From positions 868,001 to 932,000 of the forward strand of contig NZ_CP007770.1 of assembly GCF_000816185.1 (NCBI RefSeq): 64,000 bases of DNA. The letters run 5' to 3'. The DNA is from Campylobacter insulaenigrae NCTC 12927 (GTDB taxonomy: Bacteria; Campylobacterota; Campylobacteria; Campylobacterales; Campylobacteraceae). This document shows positions 10,121 to 17,578 of this stretch, piece after piece. A model generated the notes under the pieces. It made no database searches and was not told the origin of the DNA. It worked only from the letters and a program-made list of their open reading frames with translations. The translations under genes were made by a program, and so were the position numbers. Within the stretch, counting starts at the first letter, position 1, and every line of letters begins with the position of its first letter.

Positions 10121-10529
10121 GATAGATAAAAAAACTTTTTTGTAAAAATATCTCTTCATTTACTCCTTTATCAGTATTTAAGAGTATACCTATATTCACA
10201 GCTATAATAGAATCAGCTTGTTGATAGTTTGAAATTACTTTTTCATTTATACATTTTGCCAAAGGATATATATAATCTATACTTATTAAAATACCATTAT
10301 AGTTTAATTTTAAATTTTCTAAACATTCTTTTCCTTCTTTTTTAGCTTCGTATAAAAAGTATTTAGATATTTCTTTAAAATCATAAAGTAGTATTTTTCC
10401 CTGAGTATAAAAAATATAATCTTTCATTATTCTTGATGAATATGATGACGTTTTAACAATAAAAATAGATAAAAAAGAAATAAAAATTACTAAAAATACA
10501 ACATAAATCATTACAAAAGATTTTTTCAT
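10095..10529 (-). CDS. Small membrane-anchored protein of the pseudopilin cluster
   Basis: A 144-residue protein with one strong N-terminal membrane helix (about 5-27) after MKKS, then a soluble domain with two cysteines (near 81 and 101). The layout resembles a minor pilin or PilX/GspK-like protein, but there is no canonical G/A-F-x3-E cleavage site. It lies downstream of two prepilin-like genes and its ATG overlaps a TGA that ends a shifted-frame extension of the gene before it. It probably belongs to the DNA-uptake pseudopilus. Exact function unknown. Confidence 0.65.
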   Translation of the reverse strand: MKKSFVMIYVVFLVIFISFLSIFIVKTSSYSSRIMKDYIFYTQGKILLYDFKEISKYFLYEAKKEGKECLENLKLNYNGILISIDYIYPLAKCINEKVISNYQQADSIIAVNIGILLNTDKGVNEEIFLQKSFFIYPKFDKYKF

Positions 10530-10622
10530 TTAAAAATCCATTTATTTAAACATTCTTTCTGCTTACAAAGAGTTATTTTTATAATATTTTTTTCTTTGGT
10601 TATACGAAAATTATCAATATTT

Positions 10623-11249
10623 TCATAAAGTAAAAAACCTATTTTTATCATTTTCAAAATCTTTGATATCTAAAAAAATTTTATTTTTTTCAAAATTAAT
10701 TTTTATATAAGCATATACAACACCATAAAAACCTTCAAAATTTCCATTAGAAAATACTACATTTTCTCTATCGTTTACATAAACTTTATAAATTTTTTTA
10801 CTCTCTAGAGCATACAAATAAATATAATCTTTAGAATAGTTTTTTTGTTTTTTATTTGAGTGAATATCTTTATAATTGCTTAAAATTCCATAAGAGACAC
10901 CATTTTTAATAAAATAAAAATTACTATTTGGACTTATAAAGCTTCCTATGTTCAACATAATACCACTAAAATTAAATTCCTTTAAATTGGTATCATAGAA
11001 TATATCATTTGATGCATTCATATAACATTCAAAAGAGTACTCATCATATTTAAACTGATAGCAAGATTGATAAATCTTTTCTAGATTCAATAATATATAA
11101 TTTAGATCTAAAAAAATATTATTTTTATTTTGTATATCAAGGGCTTTTTTATAAATTTGAGTACTAGGAAATACAAGAATAGAAACAATTATCCCAAATA
11201 TTATTAAACTTAAAACGAGTTCTAAAAGACTAAAAGCTTTCTTCATCAT
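10623..11249 (-). CDS. Prepilin-like transformation protein, probably frameshifted near its C-terminus
   Basis: A 208-residue protein with a type IV prepilin N-terminus: basic leader MMKK, then AFSLLELVLSLII, with cleavage expected between A and F and the +5 glutamate present. The C-terminal domain is divergent, as in minor pseudopilins. The frame stops at 10623, but the +1 frame continues for 38 well-formed codons to a TGA at 10526 that overlaps the next start codon. A one-base change in A6 (10632-10637) or T5 (10642-10646) would join them into about 240 residues. Either adjacent ATG (11249 or 11246) could be the start. It overlaps the upstream pseudopilin gene. Confidence 0.75.
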   Translation of the reverse strand: MMKKAFSLLELVLSLIIFGIIVSILVFPSTQIYKKALDIQNKNNIFLDLNYILLNLEKIYQSCYQFKYDEYSFECYMNASNDIFYDTNLKEFNFSGIMLNIGSFISPNSNFYFIKNGVSYGILSNYKDIHSNKKQKNYSKDYIYLYALESKKIYKVYVNDRENVVFSNGNFEGFYGVVYAYIKINFEKNKIFLDIKDFENDKNRFFTL

Positions 11250-11523
11250 AAAAATATTTCTTATAAGAATCGTCTTTTATTTGCAAAGATTTAAGGTTTA
11301 ATATATTATCAAAATGTTCTACAAAAATATAGTTATAAATTTGAATGTTTCTCGAGTTTAAAGATTTTTTTTCTATAAGATTTTTTTCCACTTCATATAG
11401 ATATTGATTTTGATAAACCATATTAGAAGTTTTAAAATAAAATATATGATAATAAAAACTAAAAATAATTCCAAGTAATACTATGCAAAAAGCAAGCTCT
11501 AGGAGACTAAAAGCTTGCTTCAT
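11230..11523 (-). CDS. ctsT: Pseudopilin-like transformation protein (CtsT-like)
   Basis: A 97-residue protein that begins MKQAFSLLELAFCIVLLG, a class III prepilin signal with expected A/F cleavage and Glu at +5, followed by one transmembrane helix and a short soluble domain. C. jejuni has a transformation gene, ctsT, in the same place next to proC; the symbol is given on that synteny plus the N-terminus. Such proteins build the competence pseudopilus. It overlaps proC by 4 bases and the next pseudopilin gene by 20, so the cluster is co-translated. Confidence 0.72.
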   Translation of the reverse strand: MKQAFSLLELAFCIVLLGIIFSFYYHIFYFKTSNMVYQNQYLYEVEKNLIEKKSLNSRNIQIYNYIFVEHFDNILNLKSLQIKDDSYKKYFYDEESF

Positions 11524-12254
11524 TTATTCATACTTGCCAAAAATGCTTCAAAAAATGCAGCTCTTACAGCTTTTTTTTCTAAAGCTTCTATTCCTTTTAT
11601 TGTCACTCCTGCAGGAGAGCAAATCTTTTCCTTAATTAATGCAGGATGTTCTTTATTAAATAATACACTAAAACTTTCAAAAGTCGATCTAGTTAATTCA
11701 TAACTTAAAGTATTATTCAATCCATTCCTCACTCCAGCATTAGCTAATGATTCTGCTACTAAAGACAAAAATGCCGGCGCACAACCACTTAGAACCATTG
11801 CTATATCAAATTCTTTTTCATTTTGAAGTAAAAAAGCTTTACCAAAGGTATTTAACAATGCTAAAATTTCATCATTAAATAATAGCTTTTCCATCAAATA
11901 TGGAGTTGCTGAAGCTTTAAACTTTGCTGCAATATTGGGCATTATTTTTACATAATTTTGTGCTTGTATAATATGGAGTTTTTCAAAAGAAGTGTTTGCT
12001 AAAACGGAAATTATCCATTTTGCCTTTCCTGATAACTTACTAGCTACCTCATCTAAAGCATAAGGTTTAAAAGCTAAAATTATATTTTTATCTTCTAAAT
12101 TAAATTCATCATAAGAAATGATTTTAATATTCGAACACGATATGATATTTTTAGTAATATCTCTTGCAACAATAGTAACCTCATAATTATCACATAATCC
12201 TTTCGCTAAAGCACTTGCCATAGCACCACTTCCCAAAATATAAATTTCAGACAT
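11520..12254 (-). CDS. proC: Pyrroline-5-carboxylate reductase
   Basis: A 244-residue ProC, the NAD(P)H-dependent last step of proline synthesis. The N-terminal Rossmann loop is YILGSGAMASALAKGL. The C-terminal dimer domain keeps the family signature around SGCAPAFLSLVAESLANAGVRNG and the SPAGVTIKGIEALE segment that binds the substrate. It is slightly shorter than the common 270 residues. It lies between fliW and the pseudopilin genes with one-base and four-base overlaps. Confidence 0.94.
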   Translation of the reverse strand: MSEIYILGSGAMASALAKGLCDNYEVTIVARDITKNIISCSNIKIISYDEFNLEDKNIILAFKPYALDEVASKLSGKAKWIISVLANTSFEKLHIIQAQNYVKIMPNIAAKFKASATPYLMEKLLFNDEILALLNTFGKAFLLQNEKEFDIAMVLSGCAPAFLSLVAESLANAGVRNGLNNTLSYELTRSTFESFSVLFNKEHPALIKEKICSPAGVTIKGIEALEKKAVRAAFFEAFLASMNK

Positions 12255-12652
12255 TATTTTGCTGCTTGTTTAATAAATGCCGAAATCTTTTCTGATTGAA
12301 AATAGTCTGGATATTTTGCAGTATCCAAAATTACTTGCACTAAAGAACCATCATCATAATTCATAACAACCGGAGCTAAAAAATTTACCGTTGATTCCTC
12401 CAAAGGTTCATTAATTGCAACAATTACAAAAACACCAAAATTAGTTTTTTCATTTAAGCCCAATAATTCTTGATAGTAATCAGGAACTTCAAAATCATAA
12501 TCAGGACGTATCATATACGGATCAATCATTACAAAAGAAAAATCTTTTCCATCAAGACTTTTAAGTCTATAAAATACCTCGTCAATTTGATAAAAATTCA
12601 TATTTTTAGTTTCTTCAAAACCTAAAATAGGACATTTAACCTCTAAATTCAT
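12254..12652 (-). CDS. fliW: Flagellar assembly factor FliW
   Basis: A 132-residue FliW. In Campylobacter and Bacillus, FliW binds the translational repressor CsrA and also binds flagellin, coupling flagellin translation to export. Family landmarks are the early ILGFEE motif (residue 9), a Phe/Tyr-rich beta core, the [12 protein letters not shown] segment near 50, and [11 protein letters not shown] near 95. It heads the leftward operon fliW-proC-pseudopilins behind a strong sigma-54-type promoter, tying it to the middle class of flagellar genes. Confidence 0.93.
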   Translation of the reverse strand: MNLEVKCPILGFEETKNMNFYQIDEVFYRLKSLDGKDFSFVMIDPYMIRPDYDFEVPDYYQELLGLNEKTNFGVFVIVAINEPLEESTVNFLAPVVMNYDDGSLVQVILDTAKYPDYFQSEKISAFIKQAAK

Positions 12653-12692
12653 TCTGCCTCCTAATCTAATTTGCTAAGAAATTGCATAAAAC

Positions 12693-12712
12693 AAAGCAAA
12701 ATTAGTTCCAAA
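12693..12712 (-). promoter_or_regulatory. Sigma-54 (RpoN) promoter of fliW
   Basis: Read leftward the element is TTTGGAAC-N5-TTTGCTTT in form: GG at 12709-12708 and GC at 12697-12696, exactly ten bases apart. This fits the RpoN -24/-12 rule and the GGAA...TTTGCTT form reported for Campylobacter flagellar promoters. The GC lies 43 bases before the fliW start, giving a leader of about 30 bases. Confidence 0.8.
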
Positions 12713-12798
12713 TTTTAAAATGCTCAAATATTTTACAACTTTTTCAAAAATATAATTTTAGTTTTTAAAAATTAACAATTTCATAAACATAAAAATAT

Positions 12799-12804
12799 TA
12801 TAAT
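12799..12804 (+). promoter_or_regulatory. Predicted -10 box for the BamD-like gene and lon
   Basis: TATAAT lies 30 bases before the lipoprotein start in an A/T-rich spacer shared with divergent fliW. A TTAAGG ribosome site follows. Confidence 0.5.
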
Positions 12805-12833
12805 TATAGTTTTTAATTTATTAAGGTTGAATA

Positions 12834-13490
12834 ATGAAAAAAATTCTTATATTTTCACTCGTTGTTTTAGGATTATTGCTGGGAGCTTGCGGAACAAAAA
12901 AAACCACAGATTTGTATAATCTTAGTTCCATTGAATGGTATCAACAAATCATAAAAGATTTACAAGAAAAAAATCTTGAACTCGCAGATCAACATTATAC
13001 TTCAATGGCAGCTGAACATATAGCTGATCCATTATTAGAACAGACTTTATTAATTTTAGCTCAAGCACATATCGATGAAGAACAATATGAATTAGCAAAT
13101 TTTTATCTTGATGAATATTTAAATAAATTTGGGGATTCTCAAAATGTTGCATACATTAGATATCTAAAAATTAAAGCAAAATTTGATTCTTTTGCTGTTC
13201 CAAATCGAAATCAAGCTTTAATGCTCAAAACTGTCAATGAAATTCAAGAATATAATAAAAATTATCCAAACGTTCAATATAACGATTTAATTAATACCAT
13301 GCTCACTAAATTTAATCTTGCTATTTTTTATCTTGATTCTAACATAGCTGAACTTTATAAAAAACTTGATAGAGAAGAAAGTTATAAAATTTATAAAGAA
13401 AAACTAGATAATTCTGATTTTAAAAATTTAGACATGATTAAACCTGAACTTCCGTGGTATAGAAGAATATTTGAAGAAGGTAAATTATAA
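12834..13490 (+). CDS. bamD: Outer membrane assembly lipoprotein, BamD/YfiO family
   Basis: A 218-residue lipoprotein. The signal peptide ends in a clear lipobox (LLLGAC, Cys19), and the mature part is made of TPR-like helical pairs. One example is the YELANFYLDEYLNKFGDSQNVAYI segment, typical of BamD repeats. BamD is the essential lipoprotein of the BAM complex that inserts outer-membrane beta barrels such as the autotransporter in this window. Its stop overlaps the lon start by one base (TAATG), so the two are coupled. The symbol is by family; the BAM role is not tested here. Confidence 0.85.
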   Translation: MKKILIFSLVVLGLLLGACGTKKTTDLYNLSSIEWYQQIIKDLQEKNLELADQHYTSMAAEHIADPLLEQTLLILAQAHIDEEQYELANFYLDEYLNKFGDSQNVAYIRYLKIKAKFDSFAVPNRNQALMLKTVNEIQEYNKNYPNVQYNDLINTMLTKFNLAIFYLDSNIAELYKKLDREESYKIYKEKLDNSDFKNLDMIKPELPWYRRIFEEGKL

Positions 13491-15868
13491 TGAAAATAGA
13501 CAATAATCAAAATTATCCAGCGCAACTTCCAGTGCTTATTGAAGATGAATTATTTTTATATCCTTTTATGATTACCCCTATTTTTCTAAATGATATACAA
13601 AACATCAAAGCTTTAGATGTAGCCATACAAAATGAAACCATGATATTTGTTGCGCCTTCGAAAATAGAAGGTGGGAGAAGTTTTAATGATATTTATGATT
13701 GTGGAGTTATTGGAAATATCATGAGAAAGGTTCCGCTTCCAGATGGCAGAATCAAAATTTTATTTCAAGGTTATGCTAAAGCTAAAATTATCAAACCAAT
13801 CTCAGATGATCCTTTAAGTGCTTTAGTAGATTTAATCCATCAAGAATCTTTATGTTCTACAAAAAAAGAAGCTATTATTGAAGTGTTAAAAGAAAAAGCT
13901 AAAGCATTGTCTATGGTTAGTCATTATTTTCCGCCAGATCTTTTAAGAACGATCGAAGAAGATGGTGATCCTAGCAGAATTTGTGATTTAATATTAAATT
14001 CCATCAAAATAAAAAAACATCAAGCATATGAATTTTTTATAGAAACAAATTTAGAAATCAAACTTCTAAATTTAATCGACCATCTTGCTAAAGAAATAGA
14101 AGCCAATAAAATACAAAAAGAAATCAAAAATAAAGTACATTCTAAAATAGATAAAGTCAACAAAGAATACTTTCTTAAAGAACAATTAAAACAAATTCAA
14201 AGAGAATTAGGGAGTGACATACAAAAAGAAAGTGAAGTTGAAGAATACAATAAAAAGTTAGAAAATAAAAAACCTTTTATGTATGATGATGCATACAAAG
14301 AAATCAAAAAACAAATACAAAAATACGAAAGAATTCATCAAGACAATTCTGAAGCTTCCATGGTGCAAACTTACATAGAAACTGTTTTAGATATACCATT
14401 TGAATCTTTATCAAAGAAAAAATTAAATTTGTTAGATGTAACCAAACAATTAAACACAGATCATTATGCTTTAGAAAAGCCAAAAGAACGTATTGAAGAA
14501 TATTTTGCCGTAAAAGAACTTTTAGAAAAACGCAAAATCAAAGATAAAGATGGCGCTAAAGTAATTTTATGTTTAGTTGGTCCTCCTGGTGTTGGCAAGA
14601 CTTCCCTTGCTAACTCAATAGCCAAAGCTCTAAAAAGGGAATTAGTTCGAATTGCTCTTGGTGGTTTAGAAGATGTAAACGAATTAAGAGGTCATAGAAG
14701 AACTTATATAGGAGCTATGCCAGGTCGCATAGTACAAGGACTCATTGAAGCCAAACAAAGCAACCCTGTCGTTGTTTTAGATGAAATAGATAAATTAAGT
14801 CGCAACCATAGAGGAGATCCTAGTGCTGTTTTGTTAGAAATTTTAGATCCTGAACAAAACACCAAATTTAGAGATTATTATCTTAATTTCAATATAGATT
14901 TAAGTAAAATTATATTTGTAGCAACTGCAAATGATGCAAGTTTGATTCCAGTTGCTTTAAAAGATAGAATGGAATTTATAGAACTTAGTTCATATACCCC
15001 TCAAGAAAAATTTCAAATTGCAAAGAATTTTTTAATTCCCGATGAAATTAAAAAACATGGTCTAAAAAATGAAGAAATTTCTTTCGATAAAAAAGTTATA
15101 GAATTAATAATTAGTGATTATACAAGAGAGTCTGGAGTAAGAAATTTAAGAAGAAAAATTGCTGAAATATGCAGAAAATGTGTTAAAAAACTTCTCTTAG
15201 ATAAAGATCTTCACACTATAAAAATTAGTACTAAAAATATAAAAGATTTTCTTGATAAGAAAGTATTTGAAATAGAAAAACATGAAAAAGAAAATAAAAT
15301 TGGTCAGGTCAATGGTTTAGCTTGGACTGCTGTAGGTGGAGATGTTTTAAAAATTGAAGCTATTAAAATCAAAGGCAAAGGCGAACTCACACTTACTGGG
15401 AGCTTGGGAGATGTAATGAAAGAATCTGCTAAAATTTCTTTTAACCTCATTAAAAATTTAATTGATCAAAATATCATTAAAATTCCTAAGAATATAATCT
15501 ACAAAAATGATGAAAATGTTTATAACTTATATAATTTACACATTCACGTCCCAGATGGTGCAACGCCTAAAGATGGTCCAAGTGCAGGCATAACGATCAC
15601 AACCGCTATTGCATCTATTTTTAGCAACAAAAAAGTAAAATCTAATGTTGCTATGACAGGTGAAATTGATCTCATGGGTAATGTTTTACCAATAGGTGGA
15701 TTGAAAGAGAAATTAATCGCAGCATATAAAGCTGAAATAAAAATAGCTATCATTCCATATAAAAATTTTGAGAGAGATTTGAAAGATATCCCTCAAGAAG
15801 TTATACAAAATATGGAAATCATAGGTGTAAAAAATTTAGAAGAAGTATTAAAGATAGCTCTTATTTAA
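13490..15868 (+). CDS. lon: ATP-dependent protease La (Lon)
   Basis: A 792-residue LonA protease with all three domains. The N-terminal substrate-binding domain spans about 10-210 and is followed by a coiled coil. The AAA+ domain has Walker A GPPGVGKTS near residue 364, Walker B VVVLDEIDK, and an arginine-rich sensor region. The serine protease domain has the catalytic Ser in DGPSAGIT near 696 and Lys in GGLKEKLIAA near 739. It degrades misfolded and regulatory proteins in the cytoplasm. A 10-bp hairpin overlapping the stop ends the transcript. Confidence 0.98.
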   Translation: MKIDNNQNYPAQLPVLIEDELFLYPFMITPIFLNDIQNIKALDVAIQNETMIFVAPSKIEGGRSFNDIYDCGVIGNIMRKVPLPDGRIKILFQGYAKAKIIKPISDDPLSALVDLIHQESLCSTKKEAIIEVLKEKAKALSMVSHYFPPDLLRTIEEDGDPSRICDLILNSIKIKKHQAYEFFIETNLEIKLLNLIDHLAKEIEANKIQKEIKNKVHSKIDKVNKEYFLKEQLKQIQRELGSDIQKESEVEEYNKKLENKKPFMYDDAYKEIKKQIQKYERIHQDNSEASMVQTYIETVLDIPFESLSKKKLNLLDVTKQLNTDHYALEKPKERIEEYFAVKELLEKRKIKDKDGAKVILCLVGPPGVGKTSLANSIAKALKRELVRIALGGLEDVNELRGHRRTYIGAMPGRIVQGLIEAKQSNPVVVLDEIDKLSRNHRGDPSAVLLEILDPEQNTKFRDYYLNFNIDLSKIIFVATANDASLIPVALKDRMEFIELSSYTPQEKFQIAKNFLIPDEIKKHGLKNEEISFDKKVIELIISDYTRESGVRNLRRKIAEICRKCVKKLLLDKDLHTIKISTKNIKDFLDKKVFEIEKHEKENKIGQVNGLAWTAVGGDVLKIEAIKIKGKGELTLTGSLGDVMKESAKISFNLIKNLIDQNIIKIPKNIIYKNDENVYNLYNLHIHVPDGATPKDGPSAGITITTAIASIFSNKKVKSNVAMTGEIDLMGNVLPIGGLKEKLIAAYKAEIKIAIIPYKNFERDLKDIPQEVIQNMEIIGVKNLEEVLKIALI

Positions 15869-15880
15869 AGCTATCTTTTA
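15850..15880 (+). terminator. Terminator hairpin of lon
   Basis: AAAGATAGCT (15850-15859) pairs perfectly with AGCTATCTTT (15869-15878) around a nine-base loop, and the right arm ends in a T run. It overlaps the lon stop codon. Confidence 0.7.
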
Positions 15881-16007
15881 ATAACTTATTGATATAAAAG
15901 TCTTATTAAAAATATAAAATTTTATTATTATTTAATTTTTATGATATTTAAATATTATTTCTTGACAATAAAGTGCTATATTGTAACATAATTCATCCTA
16001 AAGCATG

Positions 16008-16023
16008 TTATTTTATAAAATAA
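16008..16023. promoter_or_regulatory. Perfect 16-bp palindrome upstream of the peptide transporter
   Basis: TTATTTTATAAAATAA is a perfect dyad 52 bases before the transporter start. A related ATGTTATT..TATA stretch recurs about 30 bases later. Upstream, TTGACA at 15962 and A/T-rich hexamers could form the promoter. The palindrome could be an operator, but A/T-rich palindromes also arise by chance in such DNA. Confidence 0.35.
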
Positions 16024-16074
16024 GAGTAATTTTATGTTATTCTATATAAAAGATCAATGAAAAAGGAAGGGTAA

Positions 16075-17568
16075 ATGAAAAATATAGACAAATCATTTTT
16101 AGGTCATCCAAAACCATTATTTAGTTTATCTATGACAGAGCTTTGGGAAAGATTTTCTTTTTACGGTATTCGACCTTTATTAGTGCTTTTTATGGCAGCT
16201 AGTATTAGTGTAGGAGGCTTGAATATAAGCAAAGAAGAAGCTGCAGCTATAGCTGGAATTTTTGGAGGTTGCTTATATCTTGCTGCTTTACCTGGAGGTT
16301 GGTTGGCCGATAATTATTTAGGACAAAAAAAAGCTATATTTATAGGATCTATTATTATCGCTCTTGGACATTTATCTATAGCTTTATCCATATTTAATTC
16401 AACAATGTTTTTTGTTGGATTAGCTTTTATAGTTATAGGAACAGGACTTTTTAAAACATGCGCTTCTGTTGTAGTAGGTATGCTTTATAGTCAAGAAGAT
16501 CCAAGACGTGATTCAGGTTTTACAATTTTTTATATGGGAATTAACTTAGGAGCTTTTATAGCACCTTTAATTTGTGGTTTTTTACAAGTGAAATATGGAT
16601 GGCATATAGGCTTTGGTGCTGGTGGTATAGGTATGCTTATTGCTTTGCTTATTTTTTATTTTAAAACTATTCCCGATTTGGTTGATTTTGATAAGAATGT
16701 CGGGATTAAATATTCTTGGGATAAGCCTATAAAATACAACAAAAATGTTTTGTGGTTTGCTATAGTAGCTGTTGTGATTTTAATTGCTTTATCTTTTTTT
16801 ATTTTTGGAGGATTTATTAAATTAAATCCTATAACTATTGCGAAAAATATGGTATTTATCATATTGTTTTATGCTGGAATCTACTTTTTATATTTATTCT
16901 TCTTTAGTTCTCTTAATAATGATGAAAAGAAAAAATTATTAGTTTTTATTATTTTATTTTTTTCAGCTGCTGTATTTTGGTCTGTTTTTGAACAACAATA
17001 CACTTCTTTTAATTTCTTTGCCGACACATTAACTAATAGAAATTTTTTAGGATTTGAAATTCCAACAGTATGGTTTCAATCTATCAATGCTTTATTTATT
17101 ATAGCATTTGCTCCAATAGTAGCGTTTGTATGGACCATTTTAGCTAAAATGAAATTTGAAATTTCTTCTATTAGTAAATTTACATTAGGATTGATAGGCG
17201 CTGCATTAGGATTTTTTGTAATGGTATTAGCTTCTAAAAGTGTTATAAGTAGCAACGATCTTGCCTCTCCTTTATGGTTAGTACTAAGCTTTTTCTTTTT
17301 GACACTAGGAGAACTTTGCTTAAGTCCTGTAGGATTATCTTTAATGACAAAAATAGCACCAAATTTAATAAAAGCTCAAGTAATGGGGCTTTGGTTTGTT
17401 AGTCTTTCATTAGGAAATATCATCGCAGGCTTAATTGGAGGTGAAGCAAGCAAAGATAATGCAAATGCTCTAGTGGATTTATTTTCTCAATGCATATGGA
17501 TTCTCTTGGCTATGGCTTTTATTTTGTTTATTTTCAAAAATAAAATAAATAAAATGATAAATCATTAA
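16075..17568 (+). CDS. dtpT: POT family proton-dependent oligopeptide transporter
   Basis: A 497-residue inner-membrane MFS protein of the POT/PTR family, importing di- and tripeptides with protons. The PTR2 signatures are present: ELWERFSFYGIRPLLVLFM near residue 22 (the ExxERFxYYG-type proton-coupling motif) and GGWLADNYLGQKKAI near 74. About 14 hydrophobic helices can be counted. It has a strong GGAAGG ribosome site. The Xaa-Pro aminopeptidase follows 10 bases later, so peptide uptake and cleavage are probably co-expressed. The symbol is by family. Confidence 0.92.
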   Translation: MKNIDKSFLGHPKPLFSLSMTELWERFSFYGIRPLLVLFMAASISVGGLNISKEEAAAIAGIFGGCLYLAALPGGWLADNYLGQKKAIFIGSIIIALGHLSIALSIFNSTMFFVGLAFIVIGTGLFKTCASVVVGMLYSQEDPRRDSGFTIFYMGINLGAFIAPLICGFLQVKYGWHIGFGAGGIGMLIALLIFYFKTIPDLVDFDKNVGIKYSWDKPIKYNKNVLWFAIVAVVILIALSFFIFGGFIKLNPITIAKNMVFIILFYAGIYFLYLFFFSSLNNDEKKKLLVFIILFFSAAVFWSVFEQQYTSFNFFADTLTNRNFLGFEIPTVWFQSINALFIIAFAPIVAFVWTILAKMKFEISSISKFTLGLIGAALGFFVMVLASKSVISSNDLASPLWLVLSFFFLTLGELCLSPVGLSLMTKIAPNLIKAQVMGLWFVSLSLGNIIAGLIGGEASKDNANALVDLFSQCIWILLAMAFILFIFKNKINKMINH

Positions 17569-17578
17569 GGAGAATAAG

